A stretch of DNA of 64,000 nucleotides from NCBI GenBank assembly GCA_947492955.1, contig CANLOV010000001.1, positions 608,125-672,124 on the forward strand, in the 5' to 3' direction. Below are positions 42,785-52,455 of the stretch, in pieces. Below the pieces are notes generated by a model, which ran no database searches, had not been told where the DNA came from, and saw only the letters and a list, made by a program, of their open reading frames with translations. Position numbers and translations under genes: made by a program. Within the stretch, counting starts at the first letter, position 1. Each line of letters opens with the position of its first letter. The stretch comes from an uncultured Cellulophaga sp. (lineage in GTDB: Bacteria > Bacteroidota > Bacteroidia > Flavobacteriales > Flavobacteriaceae).

Positions 42785-44536
42785 ATGCATCAATATATAA
42801 AAATAACCTTATTAGTATTCTTAAGTGCAATTTCTATTACAGTTGCACAAGAAGATAAAGATAATATAGGAACAGAAACGGTAACGGTTACTAAGGCGTA
42901 TAAGCCAACAGTATCCGATGCTTTTAAGGTGAAAACATTCCCTAATTTAAACGATTCTATAGTATTGCAGAAGAAAAAGATAAACTATAGTATTTTTTCT
43001 ACACCTGTTGCTTCTACATTTACACCAGCAAAAGGCAAAGCCTCTGCGGTAGAAAAAACAAAGCCAGCAAAATTATACAATTCGTATGCTTCTTTAGGAA
43101 TAGGTAGTTATGGTAATATTTTGGCAGATTTTTACACGAGCAGAGCAATTAATAGAGATGAACGCCTAGATGTAGGATTTAATCATCATTCTGCCACAGG
43201 AGATATAGAGGGTGTAGCATTAAAAAATACATTTTATAATACAAAGGCAATAGCATCTTATTCTAAAAAAGACCGCGATATAAACTGGGGAGCAGATATT
43301 GCTTTGCAACATCAATTGTATAATTGGTATGGGGTTGTAAATGGCACATTACCACAAGTAACGATAGATGGTATAGATGCTAAGCAAAACTATTTTACGG
43401 CAGAATTGAGTGGTAATATAGCAATTGAAGATAGTTTCTTTAAAAGCGGAGATGTTATGTTGCGTCGTTTTTGGGATGCTACTAAATCAGGAGAGAATAG
43501 AGTTGTGGTAATTCCAGCATTTGAAGTGCCAATAGCAGACGAGCTAATAAAAACAAAAGTAAAGATCGATTATGTTGGAGGAAGTTTTGAGAATGCCATA
43601 ATACAGAACGAACTTAATAGCCCTGAGATAAATTATAGTCATCTACAATTTGGAATAACACCTAGTTTTTTAATACTAAGAGACGATTTAACAGTAGATG
43701 TGGGGGTAACTTTGGTTTATAGTTTAGATTCGGAAAATAGTAATAGCGATTTTTTTATATACCCTAATATATTAGCATCTTACCGTTTATTAGGAGAAAA
43801 GGTTATTACTTATGGAGGTTTAGAAGGAGAGTTGAAGCAAAATTCGTATCACGATTTTGTAAAAGAAAATCCTTACGTATCGCCTACTTTAAATATAGTT
43901 CCAACAGATAAAGAGTATAGTTTATATGCAGGCTTTAAAGGGCAGTTATTACCTAATTTAAGTTATAATATAAAAGCATCGTATACAAGTGAAAATAATA
44001 AAGCCTTATTTAAGTTAAATCCTCAAAATTTATTTAGAACAGACGAAAAAGGATATTACTACGGCAACTCTTTTAATGTAGTTTATGATGATGTGCAAAC
44101 ACTAGGTATTTTTGGAGAATTAAATATAGATGTAAATCGTAATTTTTCTTTAGGATTTAATGTAGAAGCTTATGATTATACAACTGAAACAAATAACCCG
44201 GCTTGGAATTTGCCAGATGTAACAGCATCTGTTTTTATGGATTACCAAATAGGAGATAAATGGTATGCAGGGGTTAATTTATTTCATATAGGAGAAAGGG
44301 AGGATAGTAGTTCTCAAGTAGTTCAAAATATACTTCCGGCAGATTTTCCGTCAACAAGCTTAACTTTAGATAGTTATTTTGATGCAAATGCACATTTAGG
44401 ATATAGGCATACAGAACAACTATCTTTCTTTATAAAGGCAAATAATATAGCGAATAATAATTATTTACGATGGGCAAAATACCCCGTACAAGGATTTCAA
44501 ATATTAGGAGGAGCTACTTATAAATTCGATTTTTAA
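42785..44536 (+). CDS. TonB-receptor-like outer-membrane beta-barrel without plug domain
   Basis: 583 residues. Signal peptide ending TVAQ, then ETVTVTKAYKPTVSDA near the N-terminus, followed directly by a barrel from about 95: SYASLGIGSYGNILADFYTS, many alternating strands, and the ending GFQILGGATYKFDF with a terminal Phe. No plug domain is present, so it is shorter than true TonB-dependent receptors. It probably forms a structural or secretion barrel with the TPR protein upstream. The function is unknown. Confidence 0.82.
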   Translation: MHQYIKITLLVFLSAISITVAQEDKDNIGTETVTVTKAYKPTVSDAFKVKTFPNLNDSIVLQKKKINYSIFSTPVASTFTPAKGKASAVEKTKPAKLYNSYASLGIGSYGNILADFYTSRAINRDERLDVGFNHHSATGDIEGVALKNTFYNTKAIASYSKKDRDINWGADIALQHQLYNWYGVVNGTLPQVTIDGIDAKQNYFTAELSGNIAIEDSFFKSGDVMLRRFWDATKSGENRVVVIPAFEVPIADELIKTKVKIDYVGGSFENAIIQNELNSPEINYSHLQFGITPSFLILRDDLTVDVGVTLVYSLDSENSNSDFFIYPNILASYRLLGEKVITYGGLEGELKQNSYHDFVKENPYVSPTLNIVPTDKEYSLYAGFKGQLLPNLSYNIKASYTSENNKALFKLNPQNLFRTDEKGYYYGNSFNVVYDDVQTLGIFGELNIDVNRNFSLGFNVEAYDYTTETNNPAWNLPDVTASVFMDYQIGDKWYAGVNLFHIGEREDSSSQVVQNILPADFPSTSLTLDSYFDANAHLGYRHTEQLSFFIKANNIANNNYLRWAKYPVQGFQILGGATYKFDF

Positions 44537-44607
44537 GAATTATTTTTATTTTTAAAATGTTATTTGTGGTAGTTGTAAACCCCTATTTTTGTGGCTTTTA
44601 ATATTTT

Positions 44608-45912
44608 ATGCCCAAAACCAATAGTTTTTCAATTGTAAACCCAAATAAGAGCCCTTTTTTTTACGGGTATGTAATATTAGTAATAGGAACTATAGGAATA
44701 TGGTTTAGTATTCCAGGGCAAACAGTAGGGGTATCTGTATTTACGGATCCAGTAAAAGATGCATTAGGGCTTTCTAGAAATCAATTTAGTAATGCTTATA
44801 TGATAGGAACTATATGTAGTTCTTTGTTAATAGGTAAGGCGGGAAAATGGTTTGATGTTTATGGAGCGCGTTATGTAGCCTTTTTTGCAGCAATAACTTT
44901 ATCTATAGCATTGTTCTTGTGTTCTTGGTCTGTACAAATGAGTACATATGTAAAAGATGTATTAAATAATGATACATGGTTAATTCCTTTTGTAATGATG
45001 GTTTGTTTATTCTTTTTGCTTCGTTTTGCAGGGCAAGGAGTGTTAACAATGGCTTCTAGGAATATGATTATGATTTGGTTTGATAAAAACCGAGGAAAAG
45101 TAAACTCATTTAGTAGTATAGCATTATCATTTGGCTTTTCATCATCACCATTATGGTTAAATATATTAATAGAAGAGTATAATTGGCAAGGAGCTTGGCA
45201 AGTATTAGCGATAGCCTTGTTAATTTTTAGCGTTTTTATTTTTCAATTGTATAAAAATAAACCAGAAGATTATAATCTATTGCCAGATGGGCAAAAAATG
45301 CAAACAGAAAAGCAAATAGATGAGCCTGTAGGGAAACAATACACATTAAATGAAGCCAAAAAAACAAGAGCTTTTTGGGTGTATGGATTGATTTTAGCTT
45401 TTAATAGTTTTTTTATAACAGGGCTTACTTTTCATGTAGTATCTGTTTTCGCTAGTGAAGGAATGGCTAAAGAACAAGCAATTGCTATTTTTTTACCATG
45501 TTCTGTAGTGTCTGTTATAGTATCAACATTGTTTAATTTTCTAAGTGATTATGTACCTTTAAAATGGTATTTATATGCCATGATTTTTGGAGGTGTATTA
45601 ACTTCGTTAGGCTTTGTGTTTTTGTCTTCTTTTGTAGGTGTAGTTATTTTAGTTATTGGAATTGGGGTAATGGGAGGCTTTTTCTCAGTTCTTAATGCTA
45701 TTGTTTGGCCTCGTTTTTATGGGCGTACACATTTGGGGGCTATATCTGGTAAAATTATGGGGATTTTAATTTTAGCAAGTGCACTGGCACCTAGTATTTT
45801 CAGTGGCATCTTCTCTGCTTTTTCATCTTATAAATTATTAGGATATATAAGTTTACTATTTTTAGCTTTCTTGTCTTTAATTGCTATAAGAGCTAACAAC
45901 CCAAAAGTGTAG
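44608..45912 (+). CDS. Major facilitator superfamily transporter, OFA-like
   Basis: 434 residues, twelve membrane helices. Start segment FFYGYVILVIGTIGIWFSIPGQTVGVSVFTD, then IGKAGKWFDVYGARYVA (the loop 2-3 motif), and MIWFDKNRGKVNSFSS, all typical of the oxalate/formate antiporter-like MFS group. Transports a small anion or other solute; the substrate is unknown. It precedes xerC by 37 bases. Confidence 0.87.
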   Translation: MPKTNSFSIVNPNKSPFFYGYVILVIGTIGIWFSIPGQTVGVSVFTDPVKDALGLSRNQFSNAYMIGTICSSLLIGKAGKWFDVYGARYVAFFAAITLSIALFLCSWSVQMSTYVKDVLNNDTWLIPFVMMVCLFFLLRFAGQGVLTMASRNMIMIWFDKNRGKVNSFSSIALSFGFSSSPLWLNILIEEYNWQGAWQVLAIALLIFSVFIFQLYKNKPEDYNLLPDGQKMQTEKQIDEPVGKQYTLNEAKKTRAFWVYGLILAFNSFFITGLTFHVVSVFASEGMAKEQAIAIFLPCSVVSVIVSTLFNFLSDYVPLKWYLYAMIFGGVLTSLGFVFLSSFVGVVILVIGIGVMGGFFSVLNAIVWPRFYGRTHLGAISGKIMGILILASALAPSIFSGIFSAFSSYKLLGYISLLFLAFLSLIAIRANNPKV

Positions 45913-45949
45913 ACTCATTTTTTGTAACTTTAATATGTAAATAATATAT

Positions 45950-46840
45950 ATGGAATTACCCTCATTCATAGCATATTTATCATTAGAAAAAAAATATTCA
46001 TTACATACTGTTAATGCATATGAAAAAGATATAAATACCTTTATTTCCTTTTGTAAAGAAGATTTTTCTATAGATGATATAGATAAGGTTGCATATACAA
46101 TTATTAGAAGTTGGATAATAAGTATGGTAGATGCGGGTATATCTAATAGGTCAATCAATAGAAAAATTGCAGCTCTAAAAGCATATTATAAGTTTTTATT
46201 AAAAATTGAAAAAATACAAGTTAATCCCTTAGCAAAGCATAAAGCACTTAAAACACCAAAAAAAGTAGAAGTGCCTTTTTCAGAAGAAGAAATGCAAAAA
46301 ATATTAACTCAGATAGAGTTTAATGACGATTTTGAAGGTGTTAGAGATAAATTAATGATTGATTTGTTTTATACCACAGGGATACGTAGGTCAGAATTAA
46401 TTCATTTAAAACTAAAAGATTTAGATAAATCGGCAAAAACAATAAAAGTTTTAGGAAAAAGAAATAAAGAGCGTATTGTGCCGCTATTACCATCAACAGT
46501 AGATTTATTTGGTATTTATTTAGAGAAAAGGAAGGAGATGAATATTCTTACGGAAGAATCTTTTGTTTTTTTATCTAAAGCAGGCAATAAAATATATGAA
46601 ACACTTGTTTATAGGGTTATAAATAGTTATTTTAGTAAGGTTTCCACTAAAATAAAAAAAAGTCCTCATATATTAAGACATACGTTTGCAACGCATTTAC
46701 TTAATAAAGGGGCAGATTTAAACTCTGTAAAAGAGTTATTAGGGCACTCTAGTTTGGCATCTACACAAGTATATACTCATAATAGTATAGCTGAACTAAA
46801 AAAAATACATTTATTGGCCCACCCAAGGAATAAAAAATAG
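45950..46840 (+). CDS. xerC: Tyrosine recombinase XerC/XerD family
   Basis: 296 residues. SAM-like N-terminal core-binding domain (about 1-85: YLSLEKKYSLHTVNAYEKDINTF) and catalytic domain with the tyrosine recombinase set: Arg in TTGIRRSELI, Lys in the beta hairpin, HILRHTFATHLL, LLGHSSLASTQVYTH (His and nucleophile Tyr). Resolves chromosome dimers at dif. The place next to hpf and the tRNA-tuf operon is the usual chromosomal one in Flavobacteriaceae, so it is not evidence for an integrative element. XerC against XerD cannot be settled here. Confidence 0.92.
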   Translation: MELPSFIAYLSLEKKYSLHTVNAYEKDINTFISFCKEDFSIDDIDKVAYTIIRSWIISMVDAGISNRSINRKIAALKAYYKFLLKIEKIQVNPLAKHKALKTPKKVEVPFSEEEMQKILTQIEFNDDFEGVRDKLMIDLFYTTGIRRSELIHLKLKDLDKSAKTIKVLGKRNKERIVPLLPSTVDLFGIYLEKRKEMNILTEESFVFLSKAGNKIYETLVYRVINSYFSKVSTKIKKSPHILRHTFATHLLNKGADLNSVKELLGHSSLASTQVYTHNSIAELKKIHLLAHPRNKK

Positions 46841-46891
46841 CATGATAATGTATGCATGTTAAATGTCTAATTTTTTAAAAAACTTCAACCT

Positions 46892-47188
46892 ATGAAAGTA
46901 AATGCACAATCTGTAAACTTTAATGCGGATGTAAAACTTATTAATTTTATTCAAAATAGATTAAATAAGCTAGAATTATTTTATGACAAAGTCATAAGTT
47001 CAGATGTTTATTTAAAGGTAGAAAATACGAGCTCAAAGGAAAATAAAATTGTAGAAATAAAAGTGCATGTGCCTAAGGATAAGTTTATTGTAAAAAAGCA
47101 ATGTAAATCTTTTGAGGAAGCTGTAGATGCCGCATGTGGCTCATTGGAACGTAGGTTGGTAAAGAGAAAAGAAAAAATGAGAATATAA
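46892..47188 (+). CDS. hpf: Ribosome hibernation-promoting factor, short form
   Basis: 98 residues: the conserved S30AE/HPF beta-alpha fold (VNFNADVKLINFIQNRLNKLELFYDKVI, then KFIVKKQCKSFEEAVDAACGSLERRLVKRKEK). Binds the 30S channel and silences ribosomes in stationary phase. It has no long-HPF C-terminal domain. It follows xerC by 51 bases and precedes the first tRNA operon promoter. Confidence 0.92.
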   Translation: MKVNAQSVNFNADVKLINFIQNRLNKLELFYDKVISSDVYLKVENTSSKENKIVEIKVHVPKDKFIVKKQCKSFEEAVDAACGSLERRLVKRKEKMRI

Positions 47189-47211
47189 TTTTCAAAAATT
47201 TTTCAAAAATA

Positions 47212-47244
47212 TTTGGAATAAATAAAAATATATATCTACATTTG
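47212..47244 (+). promoter_or_regulatory. Promoter P1 of the tRNA-tuf operon
   Basis: TTTG (47212-47215), a 21-base spacer and TACATTTG (47237-47244). Directly after it AGTCCG / CGGACT with a T-run (47246-47271) forms a terminator-like hairpin at the predicted transcript 5' end. Confidence 0.8.
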
Positions 47245-47296
47245 CAGTCCGTTAGAAATAGCGGACTTTTTTATAACAAAAAAAGTAGGTTTAAAA

Positions 47297-47370
47297 GCCG
47301 ATGTAGCTCAGCTGGCTAGAGCAGCTGATTTGTAATCAGCAGGTCGTGGGTTCGAGTCCCTCCATCGGCT
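47297..47370 (+). tRNA. tRNA-Thr (anticodon TGT)
   Basis: 74 nt. Acceptor GCCGATG / CATCGGC with discriminator T, D-arm GCTCAGCTGGCTAGAGC, anticodon loop TTTGTAA between GAT and ATC arms, T-arm GGTTCGAGTCC. CCA not encoded. Confidence 0.97.
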
Positions 47371-47400
47371 CAAAAAACTAAAAAATTGAAATATTGGATT

Positions 47401-47482
<82 letters not shown>

Positions 47483-47518
47483 CTATATTTTTATAAAGTT
47501 CTATAAAAAATTAATTTT

Positions 47519-47552
47519 TTTGGTTAGAATAAATAAAAATGTTTTATGTTTG
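47519..47552 (+). promoter_or_regulatory. Promoter P2 inside the tRNA cluster
   Basis: TTTG (47519-47522), a 22-base spacer and TATGTTTG (47545-47552). It is followed at once by hairpin CTCCC-GCTTAGAAA-GGGAG (47553-47571), similar in layout to P1. Confidence 0.75.
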
Positions 47553-47629
47553 CTCCCGCTTAGAAAGGGAGTAATTTTTAAGTTGAAATATTGTTACCTT
47601 ATTCTTATGGTTTTTGTAAGAATTAAAAC

Positions 47630-47702
47630 GCGAGAGTAGCTCAGTTGGTAGAGCGTCAGCCTTCCAAGCTGAATGTCGCCGGTTCGAACCCGGTCTCTCG
47701 CT
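47630..47702 (+). tRNA. tRNA-Gly (anticodon TCC)
   Basis: 73 nt. Acceptor GCGAGAG / CTCTCGC, discriminator T, anticodon loop CTTCCAA, T-arm GGTTCGAACCC. Confidence 0.97.
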
Positions 47703-47709
47703 CTAAATA

Positions 47710-47750
47710 AAATATCTAAGAAACGCTGGTGAGGTGTGTCTTAGGTATTT
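47710..47750 (+). other. Processing or terminator-like hairpin after tRNA-Gly
   Basis: AAATATCTAAGA / TCTTAGGTATTT, a 12-bp stem with one G-T pair and a 17-base loop, followed by TTT. The tRNA-Gly to tRNA-Thr spacer (173 bases) has no gene. Confidence 0.5.
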
Positions 47751-47875
47751 TTGGAATTTATTGAAGTGGGTAAAACCATTTCCTGAGCAAATATGGCGAA
47801 AGTCTCGTTTGTGGCTCTGAAACTTTGAGTTTTGGTTGAGTTTTAAGACTTGGTTTTTCTAAGCTATAAACAAAA

Positions 47876-47947
47876 GCCGGTGTAGCTCAGGGGTAGAGCG
47901 TTTCCTTGGTAAGGAAGAGGTCACGAGTTCAAATCTCGTCATTGGCT
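47876..47947 (+). tRNA. tRNA-Thr (anticodon GGT)
   Basis: 72 nt. Acceptor GCCGGTG / CATTGGC (one G-T pair), discriminator T, anticodon loop TTGGTAA, T-arm AGTTCAAATCT. It lies 53 bases before tuf. Confidence 0.96.
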
Positions 47948-48000
47948 CATTGAAAATATTATTTGACACTATTATAAACTAAGATTTAAAATTCATTAAA

Positions 48001-49188
48001 ATGGCAAAGGAAACATTTGATCGTTCCAAACCGCACTTAAACATAGGTACTATTGGACACGTGGATCACGGTAAAACTACATTAACTGCTGCTATTACAA
48101 CGGTATTAGCTAACGCAGGATTATCAGAATTGAGAAGTTTCGATTCAATTGATAATGCTCCTGAAGAAAAAGAGAGAGGTATTACTATTAACACGTCTCA
48201 CGTGGAATATGCAACGGCTAACCGTCACTATGCACACGTTGATTGTCCAGGTCACGCCGATTATGTAAAAAACATGGTTACAGGTGCTGCTCAAATGGAT
48301 GGTGCTATTTTAGTGGTTGCTGCTACGGATGGTCCAATGCCACAAACTCGTGAGCACATCTTATTAGGTCGTCAGGTAGGTATTCCTAGAATTGTTGTAT
48401 TCATGAATAAAGTGGATATGGTTGATGATGAGGAGCTTTTAGAGCTTGTTGAGATGGAAATTAGAGAATTGCTTTCTTTCTACGAGTATGATGGTGATAA
48501 TGGACCTGTAATCGCTGGTTCTGCTTTAGGTGGACTTAATGGTGAGCAAAAATGGGTTGATACAATCATGAAATTAATGGATGCTGTTGATGAGTGGATT
48601 GAATTACCAAAAAGAGATGTTGATAAAGATTTCTTAATGCCTGTTGAAGATGTATTTACGATTACTGGTCGTGGTACTGTTGCAACTGGACGTATAGAAA
48701 CTGGAGTTGCTAATACTGGTGATGCTGTTGATATTATTGGTATGGGTGCTGAGAAATTAGCTTCTACAATTACAGGGGTAGAGATGTTCCGTAAGATATT
48801 AGATAGAGGTGAAGCTGGTGATAACGTTGGTATCTTATTAAGAGGTATTGAAAAGTCTGATATTAAGAGAGGTATGGTAATCTGTAAGCCAGGTTCTGTA
48901 ACGCCGCACTCTAAGTTTGAGGCTGAGGTTTATATCCTTAAAAAAGAAGAAGGTGGTCGTCATACGCCATTCCATAATAACTATCGTCCACAGTTCTATG
49001 TTAGAACAACAGATGTAACAGGTACAATTAGCTTACCTAGTGGAGTAGAGATGGTTATGCCTGGAGATAACCTTACAATTACTGTAGAGTTATTATCGCC
49101 AATTGCATTAAGTGTTGGTCTTCGTTTCGCAATCCGTGAGGGAGGTAGAACAGTAGGTGCAGGTCAGGTAACTAAGATTACAGAATAA
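48001..49188 (+). CDS. tuf: Elongation factor Tu
   Basis: 395 residues, full length. GTPase motifs GHVDHGKTT (18-26), [17 protein letters not shown], and SAL; domains II and III follow with the conserved [14 protein letters not shown] and [10 protein letters not shown]. Delivers aminoacyl-tRNA to the ribosome. Codons here are less AT-biased than in the accessory genes, as expected for high expression. Cotranscribed with the tRNAs in front of it and tRNA-Trp behind. Confidence 0.99.
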   Translation: MAKETFDRSKPHLNIGTIGHVDHGKTTLTAAITTVLANAGLSELRSFDSIDNAPEEKERGITINTSHVEYATANRHYAHVDCPGHADYVKNMVTGAAQMDGAILVVAATDGPMPQTREHILLGRQVGIPRIVVFMNKVDMVDDEELLELVEMEIRELLSFYEYDGDNGPVIAGSALGGLNGEQKWVDTIMKLMDAVDEWIELPKRDVDKDFLMPVEDVFTITGRGTVATGRIETGVANTGDAVDIIGMGAEKLASTITGVEMFRKILDRGEAGDNVGILLRGIEKSDIKRGMVICKPGSVTPHSKFEAEVYILKKEEGGRHTPFHNNYRPQFYVRTTDVTGTISLPSGVEMVMPGDNLTITVELLSPIALSVGLRFAIREGGRTVGAGQVTKITE

Positions 49189-49207
49189 TATATTATAATA
49201 TAAAGTG

Positions 49208-49252
49208 TTACATTGAGGGTGTTCTGTTTATGCAGGATACCTTTCAATGTAA
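49208..49252 (+). other. Hairpin between tuf and tRNA-Trp
   Basis: TTACATTGA / TCAATGTAA with a further inner stem (GGT..CTG / CAG..ACC) and loop TTTATG. No T-run, so more likely an RNA-processing site than a terminator. Confidence 0.5.
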
Positions 49253-49258
49253 ATATAA

Positions 49259-49331
49259 ACGGGTGTAGCTCAGTTGGTAGAGCACTGGTCTCCAAAACCA
49301 GGTGTCGGGAGTTCGAGTCTCTTCTCCCGTG
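49259..49331 (+). tRNA. tRNA-Trp (anticodon CCA)
   Basis: 73 nt. Acceptor ACGGGTG / CTCCCGT with one T-T mismatch at the sixth pair, discriminator G, anticodon loop CTCCAAA, T-arm GAGTTCGAGTCTC. Sits between tuf and secE, as in many Flavobacteriaceae. Confidence 0.96.
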
Positions 49332-49338
49332 CTAATAT

Positions 49339-49357
49339 AAAAAGCGAAAGCTTTTTT
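49339..49357 (+). terminator. Terminator or attenuator between tRNA-Trp and secE
   Basis: AAAAAGC-GAAA-GCTTTTTT: a stem closed by a GNRA-type loop and followed by T residues. Likely partial read-through into secE. Confidence 0.7.
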
Positions 49358-49457
49358 AGATTTTGGGTTAAAAAGCAGTTGCGGTTTTTTAACGAAATTT
49401 AAAGGTGGTTTATTGTAATTGCCTTAAGATATATATAAAGAAATTAAATTATACAGC

Positions 49458-49646
49458 ATGTTTACATATATAAAGGAGTCTATAGATGAGCTTAGGAATA
49501 ATGTTACTTTGCCAACAAGGGCGGAGTCTTCAAATTATATGATTATAGTGGCTGTATTTTCTGTGTTATTTGCATTGGCAACATGGGGTGTAGATAGTCT
49601 TTTTAGTAATTTGATTAAGTTGTATTTTCAAAAATTAATCGGATAG
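49458..49646 (+). CDS. secE: Preprotein translocase subunit SecE
   Basis: 62 residues, the short one-helix form. N-terminal amphipathic part YIKESIDELRNNVTLPTRAESSN, then a membrane helix (about 28-46). It stabilises SecY in the Sec translocon. Position before nusG is universal. Four bases separate the stop from nusG. Confidence 0.95.
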   Translation: MFTYIKESIDELRNNVTLPTRAESSNYMIIVAVFSVLFALATWGVDSLFSNLIKLYFQKLIG

Positions 49647-49650
49647 GGCT

Positions 49651-50202
49651 ATGTCAGAAGTGTTAGAGAAGAAATGGTATGTTGTTAGGGCTGTAAGTGG
49701 TCAGGAGAATAAAATAAAAGGATATATTGAAACTGAGGTTGCTAGATTAGGTTTTTCTGATTATTTAGAAGAAGTTCTAGTGCCTACAGAGAAAGTTGTT
49801 CAGGTAAGAAACGGAAAGAAAATAAATAAAGAAAAAGTTTATTTTCCGGGTTACATTATGGTGAAAGCCAATTTAGGGGGGGAGATGGTGCATATCATTC
49901 GTTCTATTACAAATGTTATCGGTTTTTTAGGAGAAACAAAGGGAGGTGATCCTGTTCCACTTCGTAAAACAGAAGTGAATAGAATGTTAGGTAAGGTAGA
50001 TGAATTAGCGGTTACTACAGATAGTGTTGCTATACCTTACACGGTAGGAGAAACAGTGAAAGTGGTAGATGGTCCATTTAATGGATTTAACGGAACTGTT
50101 GAGAAGGTAAATGAAGAAAAGCGTAAACTTGAAGTAATGGTTAAGATTTTTGGAAGAAAAACACCATTAGAGTTAAGTTACATGCAAGTAGAAAAAGTAT
50201 AA
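49651..50202 (+). CDS. nusG: Transcription termination/antitermination factor NusG
   Basis: 183 residues. NGN domain (KWYVVRAVSGQENKIKGYIETEVARLG, EVLVPTEKVVQVRNGKK, VYFPGYIMVKANL) and C-terminal KOW domain (VGETVKVVDGPFNGFNGTVEKVNEEKRKLEVMVKIFGRKTPLELSYMQVEKV). Binds RNA polymerase. Standard order secE-nusG-rplK. Confidence 0.98.
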   Translation: MSEVLEKKWYVVRAVSGQENKIKGYIETEVARLGFSDYLEEVLVPTEKVVQVRNGKKINKEKVYFPGYIMVKANLGGEMVHIIRSITNVIGFLGETKGGDPVPLRKTEVNRMLGKVDELAVTTDSVAIPYTVGETVKVVDGPFNGFNGTVEKVNEEKRKLEVMVKIFGRKTPLELSYMQVEKV

Positions 50203-50271
50203 GTACGAACTGTTACATATAAAAAAGATGTGTTGCTTCCAAAAACACACTTTTTAATTTAATTTAAAACA

Positions 50272-50709
50272 ATGGCAAAAGAAGTAAGTAAAGTAGTTAA
50301 ACTACAAGTTAGGGGAGGTGCAGCGAATCCGTCGCCACCGGTTGGACCCGCTTTAGGTGCTGCCGGTGTTAACATCATGGAATTCTGTAAGCAATTTAAT
50401 GCGCGTACACAGGATAAACAAGGTAAAGTATTACCAGTTGCTATCACCGTATACAAAGATAAGTCGTTTGACTTTATTGTAAAGACACCGCCAGCGGCAG
50501 TTCAGCTTATGGAAGCGGCTAAGATTAAAAAAGGATCTGGTGAACCTAACAGAGTAAAGAATGGTAACGTAACATGGGATCAAATTAAAGTGATCGCAGA
50601 AGACAAAATGGTAGATTTAAATGCTTTTACTGTAGAATCAGCAATGAGCATGATTGCAGGAACTGCAAGGTCTATGGGTCTTAAAGTTGCAGGTAATAGA
50701 CCTTTTTAA
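50272..50709 (+). CDS. rplK: Large-subunit ribosomal protein L11
   Basis: 145 residues. Typical start [39 protein letters not shown] and C-terminal rRNA-binding domain ([16 protein letters not shown]). A weak hairpin with a T-run (about 50226-50257) sits in the leader after nusG. Confidence 0.98.
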   Translation: MAKEVSKVVKLQVRGGAANPSPPVGPALGAAGVNIMEFCKQFNARTQDKQGKVLPVAITVYKDKSFDFIVKTPPAAVQLMEAAKIKKGSGEPNRVKNGNVTWDQIKVIAEDKMVDLNAFTVESAMSMIAGTARSMGLKVAGNRPF

Positions 50710-50729
50710 AATCTTAAAAGCAATTTAGA

Positions 50730-51416
50730 ATGGCAAAATTAACAAAGAACCATAAAGAAGCACTTTCTAAAGTGGATAAGAATAAATTATATTCTTTAGA
50801 AGAAGCATCTTCATTGGTAAAAGAAATAACAAAAGCAAAATTTGACGCATCTGTAGATTTAGCAGTACGTTTAGGAGTAGATCCTAGAAAAGCTAATCAA
50901 ATGGTTCGTGGAGTAGTAACATTACCTCACGGAACTGGTAAAGATGTTAAAGTTTTAGCGTTAGTTACTCCGGATAAAGAAGCAGAAGCTAAGGAAGCTG
51001 GTGCAGATTATGTTGGATTACAAGAGTATTTGGATAAAATTAAAGGCGGTTGGACAGATGTTGATGTAATTATCACAATGCCAAGCGTAATGGGTAAATT
51101 AGGGCCTTTAGGTAGAGTTTTAGGACCAAGAGGTTTAATGCCGAATCCAAAAACAGGAACAGTTACTATGGATGTTGCAAAAGCTGTAACAGAAGTAAAA
51201 GCTGGTAAGATAGATTTTAAAGTAGATAAAACTGGTATTGTACATGCTGCAGTAGGGAAAGTTTCTTTTTCTGAAGATAAAATAGCAGGTAACATTAAAG
51301 AACTTTTAGATACTTTAAATAAATTAAAGCCTACGGCATCTAAAGGTGTATATATGAAGAGTGTTTACTTGTCTAGTACAATGAGCCCTAGTATACAATT
51401 AGATACAAAAATATAA
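50730..51416 (+). CDS. rplA: Large-subunit ribosomal protein L1
   Basis: 228 residues. L1 motifs: [67 protein letters not shown] and the end [20 protein letters not shown]. Binds 23S rRNA at the L1 stalk and its own mRNA in many bacteria. It follows rplK by 20 bases. Confidence 0.98.
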   Translation: MAKLTKNHKEALSKVDKNKLYSLEEASSLVKEITKAKFDASVDLAVRLGVDPRKANQMVRGVVTLPHGTGKDVKVLALVTPDKEAEAKEAGADYVGLQEYLDKIKGGWTDVDVIITMPSVMGKLGPLGRVLGPRGLMPNPKTGTVTMDVAKAVTEVKAGKIDFKVDKTGIVHAAVGKVSFSEDKIAGNIKELLDTLNKLKPTASKGVYMKSVYLSSTMSPSIQLDTKI

Positions 51417-51438
51417 CTGGTAGTATAAAAAATTTATT

Positions 51439-51954
51439 ATGACAAGAGAAGAGAAATTGAACGTTATAGAAGATTTAACTGCACAGTTAGGAGAAAACTC
51501 AACGATATACTTAGCTGATATATCTGGGTTAGATGCTTTAACTACATCAGATTTAAGAAGAGCTTGTTTTAAAGCTAATATTAAACTTGCAGTTGTTAAA
51601 AATACATTGCTTGCTAAAGCAATGGAGGCTTCAGAAAAAGATTTTGGAGAACTTTCAGAAGTGTTAAAGGGGAATACCTCTGTAATGTATTCTGAAACTG
51701 GTAATGGTCCGGCAAAGCTTATTAAAGATTTTAGAAAAAAATCTGATAAGCCTTTATTAAAAGGAGCATTTGTTGAAGAGGCAATATATATTGGAGATGA
51801 CCAATTAGATTCATTAGTAAGTATCAAATCTAAAGAAGAGGTTATTGGAGATATTATTGGATTGTTACAATCACCTGCTAAAAACGTTATTTCTGGACTT
51901 AAGTCTGGTGGCGGTAAATTAGCTGGTATTCTTAAAACATTATCAGAAAGATAA
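51439..51954 (+). CDS. rplJ: Large-subunit ribosomal protein L10
   Basis: 171 residues. Start MTREEKLNVIEDLTAQLG, then YLADISGLDALTTSDLRRACFKANIKLAVVKNTLLAKA. The C-terminal helix (LLQSPAKNVISGLKSGGGKLAGILKTL) carries the L7/L12 dimers. It lies 22 bases after rplA. Confidence 0.97.
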   Translation: MTREEKLNVIEDLTAQLGENSTIYLADISGLDALTTSDLRRACFKANIKLAVVKNTLLAKAMEASEKDFGELSEVLKGNTSVMYSETGNGPAKLIKDFRKKSDKPLLKGAFVEEAIYIGDDQLDSLVSIKSKEEVIGDIIGLLQSPAKNVISGLKSGGGKLAGILKTLSER

Positions 51955-52010
51955 ATAGTACGCACTAAAAACAAATTATATTTTAAAAATTTTTATTAAA
52001 CGATAGTAAA

Positions 52011-52388
52011 ATGGCAGATTTAAAAGATTTCGCAGAACAATTAGTTAATTTAACAGTAAAAGAAGTAAACGAATTAGCTGACATATTAAAAGAAGAGTAC
52101 GGTATAGAGCCTGCTGCTGCTGCAGTTGCAGTTGCTGCTGGTGGAGCTGCTGCTGGTGGTGATGCTGCTGAAGAAAAAACAGAATTTGACGTAATTTTAA
52201 AATCAGCTGGTGCATCTAAATTAGCTGTAGTAAAATTAGTTAAAGAATTAACAGGTTTAGGATTGAAAGATGCTAAAGATATCGTTGATAGCGCACCTAA
52301 AGCAATAAAAGAAGGTGTTTCTAAAGACGAAGCAGAAGGAATTCAAAAATCATTAGAAGAGGCAGGAGCAGAAGTTGAGCTTAAGTAA
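52011..52388 (+). CDS. rplL: Large-subunit ribosomal protein L7/L12
   Basis: 125 residues: N-terminal dimerisation domain, Ala/Gly-rich hinge ([20 protein letters not shown]) and C-terminal domain with [38 protein letters not shown]. Factor-binding stalk protein. The inter-gene space to rpoB contains a strong hairpin. Confidence 0.98.
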   Translation: MADLKDFAEQLVNLTVKEVNELADILKEEYGIEPAAAAVAVAAGGAAAGGDAAEEKTEFDVILKSAGASKLAVVKLVKELTGLGLKDAKDIVDSAPKAIKEGVSKDEAEGIQKSLEEAGAEVELK

Positions 52389-52410
52389 TAGCAACCAACA
52401 ATAATGTTTT

Positions 52411-52455
52411 GGTTTAGGTCTTTCCGCAATTTGCGGCTAAGACCTAAACCCTTTT
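52411..52455 (+). terminator. Attenuator-like hairpin between rplL and rpoB
   Basis: Perfect 12-bp outer stem GGTTTAGGTCTT / AAGACCTAAACC, with an inner stem CCGCA / TGCGG and a short CTTTT tail. It lies where enteric bacteria have their rplL-rpoB attenuator, so partial termination or processing is likely. Confidence 0.7.

Noticed and set aside
45950..46840. Tyrosine recombinase as sign of an integrative element or integron
   Set aside because: Its place beside hpf and the tRNA-tuf operon is the normal chromosomal xerC position; no attachment sites or cargo genes are seen.
51399..51974. 191-codon minus-strand open frame over rplJ
   Set aside because: It is exactly antisense to the well-supported L10 gene inside the ribosomal operon.
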